Shown: positions 1-10,535, counted from the stretch's first letter. The stretch: 64,000 bases of DNA from Komagataeibacter saccharivorans (GCF_003207825.1 NZ_NKTY01000009.1:1-64000); one strand, 5' to 3'. Notes: generated by a model not told the origin, from the letters alone. Numbers and translations are program-made.

Positions 1-158
1 TTGCCTCCCGTGCGCACTGGCACGCAGAACGCACTCATCGGAACCCGCTCAACAGCTGCGACAATGAAATGCGCCATATCGTCAGCCGGAAGCCACGACG
101 TCAGATCAGGCGGCAGAAGATACGGCTGGGATCGGTCAAACGGGATGAAGCGGCTCAT
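1..158 (-). CDS. IS1182-family transposase, N-terminal fragment cut by the window edge
   Basis: Reading the minus strand from the ATG at 158 gives 52 codons with no stop before the edge. The protein begins MSRFIPFDRSQPYLLPPDL and continues with SWLPADDMAHFIV. This is the characteristic start of IS1182-family transposases, whose N-terminal DUF772-type domain precedes the DDE catalytic core. The core lies outside the window. The start codon sits about 50 bases inside the inferred element end, a normal arrangement. Whether the transposase is intact cannot be judged. I am confident of the family because of the Phe-Ile-Pro-Phe-Asp and Trp-Leu-Pro patterns. Confidence 0.8.
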   Translation of the reverse strand, partial: MSRFIPFDRSQPYLLPPDLTSWLPADDMAHFIVAAVERVPMSAFCVPVRTGG

Positions 159-211
159 CGCGACACTCTACAGCCTTACCCCTTCACAGGGTACCCCAAC
201 CCGACAGGCTG
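1..211 (-). mobile_element. IS1182-family insertion sequence, one end, running off the left edge
   Basis: This stretch holds the start of a transposase (158 down to 1) and about 50 bases of non-coding end sequence that interrupts an RND pump gene. The RND reading frame keeps its family pattern up to the Ile-Tyr encoded at 212-217, then switches to unrelated residues and stops at 176-178. The junction therefore lies near 211, give or take a few bases. The other end, the terminal repeat partner and the target duplication are outside the window. Confidence 0.75.
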
Positions 212-2419
212 ATAAATCGTGTTGGAAATCAGTTGCGGAGTCAGACTCGTCCGCCCCGATACGTCACGGTTGATCATGACATTGGTGGACAGTCCGCCCT
301 GCTGCACGTCGGATGAGACATCCCGCAGTTCCGCATGCTTCTGCAATGCCGCCTGCAGGCGGGGAATCCAGTGATACAGCGTCGCCGCATCATCGCTTTG
401 CAATGTGTACTGATAGGCCCCGTTGGCCTGCCGCCCGCCCGAGGGCAGCAGGCTGGGCAGCATGGCAATGAACTGCCCGCCCACAAGATCATGCGTGCGA
501 TGGGTCAGATCGGCCAGTGTCTGGCTGATGGTGGTCTTACGCTGCGCCTTGTCGATCAGGTCAATGAAGATATTGGCCTGGTTGCTGGAATTGCGGCCAC
601 CGACAAAGCCGGTCACGCCGGAGACCTGTCCGTTCTCCATAATATTCTTTTCCACCTGATCGACCTTCGCCAGCATCTCATCGAAGGAGGTGGCCTGATC
701 GGCGACAAGATGCGCCATCATCATGCCGGTATCTTCGGTCGGAAACAGACCTTTGGGCATGATTACGAACAGCAGTCCCATTACCCCGATGGTTACGGGC
801 AGTGACAGCAGCACCAGCCTGCGATGGCGCAGGGCCGCGCCCAGTGACCGGCCATAGGCGTTTTCCACGTAAGCAAACGCCCGTTCCATCCGCGCCGACA
901 AGTGTGACCAGAAGGCTGGCTGCCGGTCGGCCCGCACCGCGCCCGATGGCAGGATACGCGCGCACATCATGGGCGTAAGCGTAAGCGACAGCACCATGGA
1001 GACGAGCACCGTCACCGAAATGGTCACGGCGAACTCATGCAGCAGGCTGCCCATCAGCCCCCCCAGCATGAGAATGGGCAGGAACACAGCCACCAGTGAT
1101 ATGGACACCGACAGCACGGTAAAGGCCACTTCCTGCGCGCCCTGCAGCACGGCATCGGCGCGGCTCGCCCCCTGTTCCATATGGCGGCTGATATTCTCGA
1201 TCACCACAATGGCGTCATCCACCACGAAGCCCGTCGCAATGGTCAGAGCCATGAGCGAGAGACTGTCGAGCGAATAGTTCATGAGCTTCATCACGCCAAA
1301 GGTCGTGACCAGCGATGCGGGAATGACCAGGGCGGGCACGATGGTCGTGCGCGGTGAACGCAGGAACACCAGCACCACGCCAACCACCAGCAGGACCGAC
1401 AGGACCAGCGTGCTTTTGGTATCGGTCAGGGCCGCCTGAATGGTGGCGGAGCGGTCCATGCCGACATGCAGTTCCACATCAGCGGGCAGAGCGGCCTTCA
1501 GGGTCGGAAACTGCGCCCTGATCTGATTGATGGTCTGGACCACATTGGCCCCCGCACGGGGAAAGACAATGGCCAGAACGGCGGGCTTACGGTTGAAAAA
1601 TCCGCCATTTTCGACATTTTCCACCCCGTCAGTCACCTGTGCCACGTCCTCCAGCCGCACGGGACGCATGCTGCGATAGGCCACGATCAGACCCTTGAGA
1701 TCCTGCGCGCCATGAACCTGATCATTGGTCTGCAGGATCAGGCGCTGCCTGCCGCGATTGAGGAACCCCTTGGGCGTATTGGCATTGGCGGAGGACAGGG
1801 CAGCACGGATATCCTCGAACCCGATGCCGTATTTGAACAGGGCGAGGGGGTTGAGTTCCACCCGCACGGCAGGCAGCGCCGCCCCACCCAGCATGAGCTG
1901 CCCCACGCCACTGATCTGGGACAGATGCTGTTCAAGCACATTGGTCGCCACGTCATAGACCTGCGCGGGCGTTCTGGTGGCCGAAGTGAGCGCAAGAACC
2001 ATGACCGGCATGCCGGCGGTATTGGCTTCGACATAGGTCGGATTCTGCCGCAGGGTGGCGGGAAGGTCCGCGCGCGCGGCCACGATGGCCGCCTGCACGT
2101 CACGCGCGGCGCTGTTGATGTCGCGGGAGGTATCAAACTGCAGGGCAATGCTGACCTGCCCGGTCACGGATTGCGATGTCATCTCGCTCAGCCCGGCAAT
2201 CGTGCCCAGATGCCGCTCCAGCGGTTCGGCAATCGTGCTGGCAATCTGCTCAGGCGTGCCACCGGCCTGCTGGGCCTGCACCTGAATGACCGGCAGGTCG
2301 ACATTGGGCAGATCGGATACAGGCAGCAGCCAGTAGCCGATGGCACCGGCAATCATCATGCCGATCACGATAAGCGTGGTGCCGATCGGACGTTTTATGC
2401 ACAGGGCGACGATCGACAT
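176..2419 (-). pseudogene. RND multidrug efflux permease (MdtC-like), truncated by IS insertion
   Basis: The ATG at 2419 follows the stop of the upstream RND gene by one base. About 735 residues match an inner-membrane HAE-RND proton antiporter: N-terminal transmembrane helix, periplasmic porter subdomains, then the TM4 block with GFVVDDAIVVIENI, whose paired Asp residues carry protons. A complete family member is about 1,030 residues. This one ends after the ISNTIY motif in the second periplasmic half, followed by 11 residues read from the insertion element. The second half of the porter domain and TM8-12 are missing, so it should be non-functional. It was the last gene of a five-gene efflux operon. 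The intact RND next to it may still work as a homotrimer, which is inference. Confidence 0.9.
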
Positions 2420-2420
2420 G

Positions 2421-5400
2421 TCAGTGTGCCCCCCCGGAAGGCGCGGGCGGCGGGGACGTATGGCGGGCGCGAAAGGCGGCAAAGCGCAGGCGCACCCGCT
2501 CCATGAACAGGTAGATGACCGGCGTGGTAAACAGTGTCAGCAACTGGCTGACAGCCAGACCACCCACAATGGCGTAACCCAGCGGCCGCCGCAGTTCCGA
2601 TCCCGTTCCGGTGCCGATCACCATGGGAATGGCCCCCAGCATGGCGGCCAGCGTCGTCATCAGGATCGGGCGGAAACGCAGCCGGGCCGCCCGGGTTATG
2701 GACTGCATGGAATCCATGCCTTCCTGCCGTTCGGCCTCCAGCGCGAAATCGATCATCATGATGGCGTTCTTCTTCACGATGCCGATCAGCAGGACGATCC
2801 CGATCACCCCCATCACATCCAGCCCGGACCCCGATACCCACAGCACCAGCAGCGCGCCAATGGCGGCCGAGGGCAGGGTGGACAGGATGGTCAGCGGGTG
2901 GATGAAGCTTTCATACAGAACACCCAGCACGATATAGACCGCAACAAGGGCCGCCAGTATCAGCCAGGCCTCGTTGCTCATGCTGCCCGCAAACACGGCG
3001 GCCGTGCCCTGAAACGATGTCTGCATGGTGGCGGGCAGATGCAGCGATTTTTCCACCCGCTCGATCGCATCGGTCGCAGCACCGAGGGAATAGCCGGGTG
3101 CGACGTTGAACGAGATGGTCGATGCCGGAAACTGCGCCACATGGGTAATCAGCAGCGGCGCGGTGGATGCTGTCATACGTGTCACCGTACTCATCGGCAC
3201 AAGGCCGGATGACGGGTCACGGGTCGGGCCGGACGTGCTTGCGGCCCCGCTGCCGCTGGCGGCAAGATACAGCCTGTCCAGAGCCTCCGGCGTGTTCTGA
3301 AGCGACGGTTCGGCCTCAAGGATCACCCTGTACTGGTTGGACTGGGTATAGATGGTGGAAATCTGACGCTGGCCAAAGGAATCATACAGCAGATTGTCCA
3401 CCGTTTCCGGCGTGATCGAGAAGCGTGCGCCCGTGGCCCGGTCCAACGTCACACTGGCCGCCAGTCCCTGCGCCTGCAGATCGGAGGTGACATCGGCCAG
3501 TGCCGGTTCCCTGCGCAGGGCGTCAGTCAGGCGCGGCACCCATATGGCAAGGCGGTTCGTGTCGGAATCCGCCACCAGAAACTGGTACTGGGTGGCCGAT
3601 ACATTGGTGTTCAATGTCAGATCCTGCACCGGCTGCAGGTAAAGCTGCGTACCGGCTATGGCGGCTGTCTCGCGCTGGATACGCTGCGCCACCTTTGCCG
3701 CCGACAGGCTGCGTTTGTCATGTGGCGTCAGGTTGATTTCAAAACGCCCCCGGTTGAGCGTGGTGTTGTCCCCATCCACCCCGATATAGGAGGACAGGCT
3801 GACAACATCCGCATCCTTCGCAATCGCTGCCCCCAACTGCTGCTGCAGTTCACGCATCGCATCGAACGAGATGGAGGCATCCATCACGGACACACCCTGA
3901 ATCACCCCGGTATCCTGTTCAGGAAACAGCCCCTTGGGAATGACAGCCACAAGCAGGCCGGTCAGCGCCAGCGTCGCCACGAACAGGGCAAGTGTCGCCC
4001 GCTGGTGACGCAGCACGCGTGTCAGCCCCCGGTCATAGGCATCGATGACCGAGACGATCAGCCGGTCGGTCGTCTGTGCCCAGCGCGGCTTGGTTACGGC
4101 GTGGGCCCTGTCCTTGAGCAGACGGGCGCACATCATCGGGACCAGCGTGAGAGAGACCACGGCGGACAGGATGATGGTGACCGCCAGTGTCACTGCGAAT
4201 TCATAAAACAGCCGCCCGATCACATCGCCCATGAACAGAAGCGGGATCAGCACGGCGATGAGCGAGATGGTCAGCGAGACGATGGTAAAGCCGATCTCGC
4301 CGGCACCTTCCAGCGCCGCAGTCATCCGGTCACGTCCCATCTCGATATAGCGGGCGATGTTCTCGATCATGACAATCGCATCATCCACCACGAAACCTGT
4401 CGAAATGGTGAGCGACATGAGAGAGAGGTTGTCGAGCGAGAAGCCCATCATATCCATCACCGCCAGCGTGCCGATAATGGACAGCGGCACGGACAGCGCC
4501 GGAATGACGGTGGCCGATGGATCATGCAGGAACACGAAGATCACGCCCACAACCAGCGCCAGCGCAAGAGCCAGTTCGAACTCCACATCCGCCACGGATG
4601 CGCGGATGGTGGTGGTCCGGTCGGTCAGCGGCGTGATGGTGACGCCGCCGGGCATGTCCTGCTGCAGTGATGGCAGCGTGGCCTTGATGGCGTTGACGGT
4701 GTTGATGATGTTGGCCGAAGGCTGACGGCGGATGTTCAGGATGATGGCCGGGGTCTGGTTCGACCATCCGGCAAGCTGGGTGTCTTCCGCCCCTTCCACC
4801 ACCGTTGCGATATCACGCAGCCGGACCGGGCCCTGACTGGTATCCGACCAGCCGACAACCTGATTGAGCAGCTGGTCGGTGCTGGAAATCTGGCTGTCGA
4901 TATGGATGGTGCGGTTCAGCTTTTTGCCATTGAAGCTGCCGGTAGGTGAATTGACGTTCACGTTGCCGATCGTGGTGCGCAGCGTATCAAGATCAATGCC
5001 CAGCGAGGTGGCTTTGGGCACATTCACGCGGACGCGGTAAGCCTTCTTGTTGCCACCGGACAGGGAGACTTCACCCACGCCGGAAATCTCGCTGATTTTC
5101 TGCTGCAGGCGTGTCGTCACGTAATCCTGCACTTCAGGCAGGGACAGGGTGGTGGACGTGACCCCCAGGATCATGATGGGCGTATCAGCCGGATTGACCT
5201 TGGAATAGATGGGCGGCGCGGGCAGGGCGGTTGGCAGCAGGGAATTGGCGGCGTTGATGGCCTCCTGCACCTCCTGCTCGGCAACATCCAGCGACGTGGT
5301 CAGCCCGAAACGCAGCGTGATGACCGACGCCCCGGCCGAGGACTGGGATGTCATCTGGTCCAGCCCCGCCATTTCGCCCATCTGCCCTTCCAGTGGCGCG

Positions 5401-5591
5401 GTGACGGAGGTCATCATCACATCCGCGCTGGCGCCGGGGTAGAAGGTGCGGACTACAATGGTGGGATAATCCACTTCCGGCAGGGCCGAAATCGGCAGGA
5501 ACCGATAGCCGATCAGACCCGCCAGCATCAACGCGAACATGAGCAGCGTGGTGGCGACGGGCCGCTGTATGAAAAGACGGGAGAGATTCAT
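2421..5591 (-). CDS. RND multidrug efflux permease (MdtB/MuxB-like)
   Basis: This 1,056-residue protein has the full length of the HAE-RND family: a short cytoplasmic start, TM1, a large periplasmic porter/docking domain, TM2-7, a second periplasmic domain and TM8-12. The TM4 proton-relay block GFVVDDAIVMIENI, the motif ISNTL-like NLLYDSFGQRQIST in the second half and the PILMTT motif near residue 980 are all recognisable. It should export drugs or toxic organics together with the fusion protein encoded just upstream. Its ATG shares one base with the stop of that gene, which implies coupled translation. Two different RND genes behind one fusion protein is the mdtABC/muxABC arrangement, normally a heteromeric pump. 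Here the partner is broken. Confidence 0.93.
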   Translation of the reverse strand: MNLSRLFIQRPVATTLLMFALMLAGLIGYRFLPISALPEVDYPTIVVRTFYPGASADVMMTSVTAPLEGQMGEMAGLDQMTSQSSAGASVITLRFGLTTSLDVAEQEVQEAINAANSLLPTALPAPPIYSKVNPADTPIMILGVTSTTLSLPEVQDYVTTRLQQKISEISGVGEVSLSGGNKKAYRVRVNVPKATSLGIDLDTLRTTIGNVNVNSPTGSFNGKKLNRTIHIDSQISSTDQLLNQVVGWSDTSQGPVRLRDIATVVEGAEDTQLAGWSNQTPAIILNIRRQPSANIINTVNAIKATLPSLQQDMPGGVTITPLTDRTTTIRASVADVEFELALALALVVGVIFVFLHDPSATVIPALSVPLSIIGTLAVMDMMGFSLDNLSLMSLTISTGFVVDDAIVMIENIARYIEMGRDRMTAALEGAGEIGFTIVSLTISLIAVLIPLLFMGDVIGRLFYEFAVTLAVTIILSAVVSLTLVPMMCARLLKDRAHAVTKPRWAQTTDRLIVSVIDAYDRGLTRVLRHQRATLALFVATLALTGLLVAVIPKGLFPEQDTGVIQGVSVMDASISFDAMRELQQQLGAAIAKDADVVSLSSYIGVDGDNTTLNRGRFEINLTPHDKRSLSAAKVAQRIQRETAAIAGTQLYLQPVQDLTLNTNVSATQYQFLVADSDTNRLAIWVPRLTDALRREPALADVTSDLQAQGLAASVTLDRATGARFSITPETVDNLLYDSFGQRQISTIYTQSNQYRVILEAEPSLQNTPEALDRLYLAASGSGAASTSGPTRDPSSGLVPMSTVTRMTASTAPLLITHVAQFPASTISFNVAPGYSLGAATDAIERVEKSLHLPATMQTSFQGTAAVFAGSMSNEAWLILAALVAVYIVLGVLYESFIHPLTILSTLPSAAIGALLVLWVSGSGLDVMGVIGIVLLIGIVKKNAIMMIDFALEAERQEGMDSMQSITRAARLRFRPILMTTLAAMLGAIPMVIGTGTGSELRRPLGYAIVGGLAVSQLLTLFTTPVIYLFMERVRLRFAAFRARHTSPPPAPSGGAH

Positions 5592-6832
5592 TATCCCCCC
5601 TGCGTCGTGGTGGCGGGAATGGTGACTTTCGCCCCTGCGTGCAGGCGGTCGATGCCCGATGTCACCACCTGCTCATCCGCCTTCAGGCCGGATGTGACAA
5701 CGACCGTATCCCCCTGACTGACACCGGTTTTGACCAGACGCACGGCCACGGTGCTGTCAGGCTGCACCACATAAACAAATGAACCATTGGGACCGGACTG
5801 GATGGCGCTGGCTGGGGCAAGCAGCACATCATGCTCGGTATCAACCAGAAGGTGGGCATTGACGAACTGGTTGGGGAACAGGTCCTCATCCTTGTTAGGG
5901 AACAGGGCGCGCAGCCGGACCGTGCCGGTCGAGGTATCGATCTGGCTGTCCAGACTGCTGACCGCGCCATCGGTCAGCTTCGTGGTGTCCGTGCTGTCCC
6001 ATGCCTCGACCGGCAGCGACTTTGCAGTACGCAGCCGTTTCCAGACCATGCCAAGCTTGTCCTGCGGCAGGGTAAAGATAACTGAAATCGGCTGCATCTG
6101 CGTCAGGACCGCAAGGCCGCCGGACTGTGCCGCGGTCACATAATTGCCCCGGTCCACCGCACGGATGCCCACACGGCCACTGACCGGCGCTGTGATGTGG
6201 CAGTATTCAATGTCCAGCCTGTAGGTATCGACCAGCCCCTGATCGGCTTCCACCGTGCCTTCAAGCTGCTTGACCTTGTACTGCTGGTCCTGTGCCGTCT
6301 GGGTATCGATACTGTCGCGTCTGAGCAGCTTCTGGTACCGGACGTTATCCATCCGCGCTTCATCAAGCTGGGCCTGATCGGCTGCGAGCTGCCCGGAATA
6401 CTGCTTCAGTTCGGCCTCATAGGGGCGGGGGTCGATGACCGCCAGCAGGTCACCCTCATGCACTTCCTGCCCTTCGGTAAAGAGCACCTGTGTCAGATAG
6501 CCTTCCACGCGGTTCTGCACGGTCACATTGGTGACGGGAATGACCGTACCCAGTTCGCTCAGCACCACGGGCATGTCGCCTGATTTTATGATCGCAACAG
6601 AGACGGGAATACCTTCATCCACCGCTTTTGTAGCCGCCCGCATCGGATGGGAACCGATCATAAGCAGCGCCGCCAGCAGGGCCATGCCCGTCAGGTTACG
6701 GTATCCAGTCGGCATTCCCCGGTCCGTGCAACCGGAAACACCACTCCATGGAACCGTAGACGAAGTAAAATCATCAATACGCTGCATTCTTCTTATATCC
6801 GTCTCTGTATTGCCTGGTGGATGCAGGGGCAT
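5591..6832 (-). CDS. RND efflux membrane fusion protein (MdtA-like)
   Basis: The protein has 413 residues from the ATG at 6832, which overlaps the stop of the sensor kinase by one base (TGATG). An N-terminal stretch of about 45 residues precedes a hydrophobic segment (LTGMALLAALLMIG), so initiation at an internal Met is also possible. The body has the periplasmic adaptor layout: a lipoyl-like half (VEGYLTQVLFTEGQEV), an alpha-helical hairpin rich in Gln, Leu and Ala, the second lipoyl half (ITAPVSGRVGIRAVD), then beta-barrel and membrane-proximal domains ending near VTSGLKADEQVVTSG. It links the RND pump to an outer-membrane channel. No TolC-type gene lies in this operon, so the channel must come from elsewhere. 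Confidence 0.9.
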   Translation of the reverse strand: MPLHPPGNTETDIRRMQRIDDFTSSTVPWSGVSGCTDRGMPTGYRNLTGMALLAALLMIGSHPMRAATKAVDEGIPVSVAIIKSGDMPVVLSELGTVIPVTNVTVQNRVEGYLTQVLFTEGQEVHEGDLLAVIDPRPYEAELKQYSGQLAADQAQLDEARMDNVRYQKLLRRDSIDTQTAQDQQYKVKQLEGTVEADQGLVDTYRLDIEYCHITAPVSGRVGIRAVDRGNYVTAAQSGGLAVLTQMQPISVIFTLPQDKLGMVWKRLRTAKSLPVEAWDSTDTTKLTDGAVSSLDSQIDTSTGTVRLRALFPNKDEDLFPNQFVNAHLLVDTEHDVLLAPASAIQSGPNGSFVYVVQPDSTVAVRLVKTGVSQGDTVVVTSGLKADEQVVTSGIDRLHAGAKVTIPATTTQGG

Positions 6833-8208
6833 CAATGCACTGAATGTGTCCGGCTGCGCGCGTGCGTGAACCGCTGCGGGTCAAGGGGCAGGGCGATACA
6901 CACCCGCAATCCGTGTGGCTGATTGGACTGAAAGTTCAGGCTGCCGCGATGGCGCTGCACGATGTCATGGATGATCGACAGACCCAGCCCCAGCCCACCG
7001 TCCGAACTACGGGCCGGGTCCAGCCGCGCGAAGGGTAGCAGGACGACATCGTGCATTTCAGTGGGGATGCCCGGACCGTCATCCGCGACCTCGATAATGG
7101 CTTCATTGCCATTGCGTCTTGTATCAACCTGCACCGTGCTACCGAATTTGCAGGCATTGTCGATCAGGTTGTTGACCATGCGGGAGACTGCCACCGGCTG
7201 GCACAGACAGGTCAGGCCCAGGTCGCCCTGATAGATCACATTCCGGCCGGTCGCCTCGAATTCCGCGCAGACACTTTCCACCAATGCGCCGATATCAACC
7301 CGTTCCGCCGGTTCCGTGTCACCCTGACCCTTCAGGAAAGACAGTGCCCCGTTCAGCATCCGGTTCATGAGCCACAGATCATTACGCAGGGCCGCAGGCG
7401 AAGCATCCGTCCCCCCCATTTCAATCCGCATGGACAGGCGGGTAAGCGGCGTGCGCAGGTCGTGGCCAATCGCCATAAGCATGCGGGTGCGCTCCTCCGC
7501 TGCTGCCGCGATACGGGCCTGCATGCGGTTGAAGGCGCGGGCCACGCGGCGCAGTTCCACAGGCCCCTGTTCCGTCAGCGGTTCGGGCGTAATGTCATAG
7601 CCAAAGGTTTCCGCCTTATTCGCAAGTACCTTAAGCGGGCGGTTGATGCGCCACAGGCTCCACAACGACAGCGTGCCCATTATGACCAGCAGCGACAGGA
7701 ATGACACGATCAGCGGCAGCGTTGCACGCATGAGCTGGGGCAGGTGATGATTGATCCCGTTATGGGCGGTAATGAATATCCCCTCGCGCGGCATGTCGAT
7801 ATGGGTGGAGGTCATACCGCTGGAATCCGCGGCACAGGTGGATTCCTTGATGACGGCATTCCGGTTGTTCATCTGCGCCTTGAGGATACGGCGCAGCAGG
7901 ACCGAAAAATGTTCGGTCGGAATGGGCTCGCAGGGGAAGGGGCCGGTCGTCTGGAACGATACATCCGGCGTAGACATGCCACGCGCAATCACTGCGCGTA
8001 TTTCGGGCGGGCCTGCACGCAATGCGTCAATAGCGGTCTCAATGGCCAGCGCGTTTGGCCATGGTCCTTCGGGCAGGGGCGGCACGGTTGGCCGCAACAC
8101 GAATACCAGAAAGGCAACAACAAAAATGGTGACCATCATGCTGGAAATCACGATCGCAACCATCTGCCCGTAAACGGTGCGGGGCAGTAGGGAAAAGCGG
8201 GTTTTCAT
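6832..8208 (-). CDS. Sensor histidine kinase of an EnvZ/OmpR-type pair
   Basis: This 458-residue protein has TM1 at about residues 15-38, a periplasmic region of about 125 residues, TM2 at about 163-185 and a HAMP linker. The phosphoacceptor block AIGHDLRTPLTRLS places the autophosphorylated His at about 249. The N box NLIDNACKFG, G1 box DDGPGIP and GLGLGLSII follow. It shares a 4-base ATGA overlap with the response regulator upstream, so the two are a cognate pair. Because the pump genes follow with 1-base overlaps, the likely role is sensing a compound the pump exports. The signal is unknown. Confidence 0.92.
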   Translation of the reverse strand: MKTRFSLLPRTVYGQMVAIVISSMMVTIFVVAFLVFVLRPTVPPLPEGPWPNALAIETAIDALRAGPPEIRAVIARGMSTPDVSFQTTGPFPCEPIPTEHFSVLLRRILKAQMNNRNAVIKESTCAADSSGMTSTHIDMPREGIFITAHNGINHHLPQLMRATLPLIVSFLSLLVIMGTLSLWSLWRINRPLKVLANKAETFGYDITPEPLTEQGPVELRRVARAFNRMQARIAAAAEERTRMLMAIGHDLRTPLTRLSMRIEMGGTDASPAALRNDLWLMNRMLNGALSFLKGQGDTEPAERVDIGALVESVCAEFEATGRNVIYQGDLGLTCLCQPVAVSRMVNNLIDNACKFGSTVQVDTRRNGNEAIIEVADDGPGIPTEMHDVVLLPFARLDPARSSDGGLGLGLSIIHDIVQRHRGSLNFQSNQPHGLRVCIALPLDPQRFTHARSRTHSVH

Positions 8209-9041
8209 CGGTCGGCAGCTCCCTTGTGGGACGCTGCCGGGCCTGGGTCGAACACATAGCCGTCGCCACGTACCGTCCGCAGCATCTCAAGCTGGCGACC
8301 GCCATGGGCCAGCTTGCGCCGCAGGCGGCTGACAAGCAGGTCAATGGTGCGTTCTTCAACGGCCCCCGGCGTATTATAGAGCAGTTCAATAATCCGCTGC
8401 CTGCTCAGCAATTCCCGCGCATGGTTCCACAATAGCAGGAGAAGGTCGGTTTCAGCCCCGGTCAGGGTCATGCGTATGCCCTCCGTGCTGTAAAGGGCGC
8501 GTTTTTCCGGAACGAAAGTCCAGTTTCCAAAGCTGTAGCCATGCTTTGGTTCGTGCGTGACAGCGGCTGCGTTACCCGACGGGCGACGCAGGACTGCCCG
8601 GATGCGGGCCGCAAGCTCCCCAAGATCGAAAGGCTTGCTGACGTAATCGTCCGCCCCGAGATCAAGCCCCGCAATCCGGTCACGGACATCGGCCAGGGCC
8701 GTAACCATGATGATGGGGGCAACGCTCCGCTCGCGGATCAGGCGGCAGATGGCATGGCCACTTTCCTGCGGCAGCATGAGATCAAGCAGGACAATATCAG
8801 GCGTGCGCCCAGCGAGGATGGCCAGCACCTCCGCCGCCGTCATGGCGGACGCTACCGCATAACCCTGCTGTGACAGGAAACGTGTCAGCAGGTTGCGGAT
8901 ATCCATGTCATCTTCCACGACAAGGACGAAATTCCGCCCTTTTTCAGCCGGGGAAACACCTGTTCCCTGCCTGTATGGAAGATCATGGCCTGACTGCCCC
9001 GCTATCAATCCGATACTCCGCGCCATTACATTCGCATTCAT
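8205..9041 (-). CDS. OmpR-family response regulator controlling the efflux operon
   Basis: The receiver domain begins near residue 37 (NFVLVVEDDMD), with the phosphorylatable Asp at about 87 (DIVLLDLMLP) and the conserved Lys in YVSKPFDLGEL. A winged-helix DNA-binding domain follows, with a final block VSRLRRKL and GDGYVF. From the ATG at 9041 there is an unusual 36-residue tail before the receiver. A second ATG at 9026 is equally possible, and neither has a clear ribosome-binding site. It is the first gene of the kinase-fusion protein-RND-RND operon, so it probably activates its own operon. Confidence 0.9.
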   Translation of the reverse strand: MNANVMARSIGLIAGQSGHDLPYRQGTGVSPAEKGRNFVLVVEDDMDIRNLLTRFLSQQGYAVASAMTAAEVLAILAGRTPDIVLLDLMLPQESGHAICRLIRERSVAPIIMVTALADVRDRIAGLDLGADDYVSKPFDLGELAARIRAVLRRPSGNAAAVTHEPKHGYSFGNWTFVPEKRALYSTEGIRMTLTGAETDLLLLLWNHARELLSRQRIIELLYNTPGAVEERTIDLLVSRLRRKLAHGGRQLEMLRTVRGDGYVFDPGPAASHKGAADR

Positions 9042-9685
9042 TCGACGGGGCAAAGTATAATCATGCCGCCACTCCGGCCTAGCAGATAGAAGCGGGGAGG
9101 AATTTTTATTTCAAAAATGACAAAAAAAGCATGAGAATTAAAAGAAAGTTTATGTGATATTGTATGTAACGGATTAATTCATTTTGTATTTATTTTGTAC
9201 AATTCCACAGGCGCAGTGCCAGAAAAGGAAGGATGAATACTCTGCGTGTTTCAGCATCACCCGGTGGTCATACAGTTCACTTCCGAACTTTGCAGCGTCG
9301 CAGACATGACAGCGGGCAATGTCACTTCATGACGCAGACAACCACCGCATCAAGGCAATGGGCGGCCCGGCGCCGCATTAATGGAAGTCACAACTCATCT
9401 GCGATGAAAGCGATCCCTGTTTGATACCTTTGCGGCGAAACTCCCGCCAGTCACGACGCTTTATAGCGGCATAAAGCATGATTCATGGCGACCGAAAGGA
9501 CAGCCCATGTCACGCCTCCGCAGCTTTACCTGCCGCCGACTGCCCGAAAATACGGCAGGTCATGGAGGACAGGCATTGCATCACGGGCACAGCAGGCAAG
9601 AAGAACCCGGCAGCCATCCCGATGCACCAGATAAAGACAGTCACAGCGTAAGATAACGTCCATAATCCCAACAGCAGGTGTCGCC
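9042..9685. other. Intergenic region between the divergent efflux and NHEJ genes
   Basis: No convincing gene was found in these 644 bases. The stretch 9085-9210 is much more A+T-rich than its surroundings (runs of A and T, poor codon structure) and probably carries the promoter of the leftward efflux operon. The remainder towards the ku gene is ordinary GC content. A short leftward ORF near 9510-9701 encodes one hydrophobic segment but has no ribosome-binding site and overlaps the ku start. Confidence 0.5.
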
Positions 9686-10533
9686 ATGGTCGCACGGGCA
9701 AGCTGGAAAGGTATTCTTGCGATCGGGGAACTCACATGTCCGGTTGCCCTCTATGCGGCAGTCTCGGCTTCCGAACGGGTTACCCTGCATCTGATCAACC
9801 GTCGCACGGGCAATCGGGTGCATCGCCACTATATCGACAGCAAGGACGGCACTGAAGTGGACCGGGACGATCAGGTCAGGGGCTACGAGACGCAAGATGG
9901 CGAGATCATTCTGCTTGAGCCCGGGGAAATCGCCGCCGCCGTTCCGGACAGCGACAGAAGGCTGGCGCTTTCCGCCTTCGTGCGATGCAGCGAAGTTGAC
10001 GATGTCTATCTGGACCGGCCCTATTACCTCTGCCCGGCGGAACCGGCGGCAGGAGCGACCCTTGCACTGATCCACGACAGTCTTGCCCGCCAGAAGGTCG
10101 CGGCCCTGACCACCACAGTCCTGTTCCGTCGCGTGCGGACGTTGCTGATCCGGGCGCACGATGACAGGCTGATTGCAACAACGCTGAACTTTGATGATGA
10201 AGTCCGCCCGGCACAGGACGCTTTTCGCGATATTCCGGGCCGAGACTGTCGCGGGAAATGCTGGATCTGGCAGCCCATATTATTGAAACGAAAAAGGGGC
10301 ATTTCACACCGGCAGACTATACCGACCGTTATGAAGCCCTTCTTGCGGATCTGGTACGGGCAAAACTGGCCGGCAAAAAGCCGCGCCTCGCACGGCGTCC
10401 GGCAGCAGGCGGGGTCGTCAGCCTGCTGGACGCCCTGCGTGAAAGTGCCGGCACGCCAGAAAGTGGCACACCATCGCCCCACAGGGACCAAAACAGTCCC
10501 CGCCCATCCCGTACCCGGCGTAGGGCAGGCTGA
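9686..10533 (+). pseudogene. ku: Ku-type DNA end-binding protein, disrupted by a one-base frameshift
   Basis: Bacterial Ku binds double-strand ends and recruits LigD. The frame from the ATG at 9686 starts MVARASWKGILAIGEL and runs through the ring-forming core (HLINRRTGNRVHRHYID, YLCPAEP) to FRDIPGRD at about 10246. The family pattern then continues only in the next frame (LSREMLDLAAHIIETKKG, then DYTDRYEALLADLV) to the stop at 10531-10533. Restoring one base near 10246 would give a normal Ku of about 282 residues with a basic C-terminal tail. The uncorrected frame runs on with meaningless sequence to 10627. The phosphoesterase ORF starts two bases after the Ku stop, so they form one unit. 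This is either a real loss or a sequencing error. Confidence 0.88.
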
Positions 10534-10535
10534 CC

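Noticed and set aside
1466-3212. Long rightward ORFs opposite the RND genes (up to 346 codons)
   Set aside because: They are mirror frames of high-GC pump genes, rich in His, Gln, Arg and Gly, with no recognisable domain.
9510-9735. Two overlapping leftward ORFs, one with a hydrophobic segment
   Set aside because: No ribosome-binding site, overlap with the ku start, and each contradicts the other frame.
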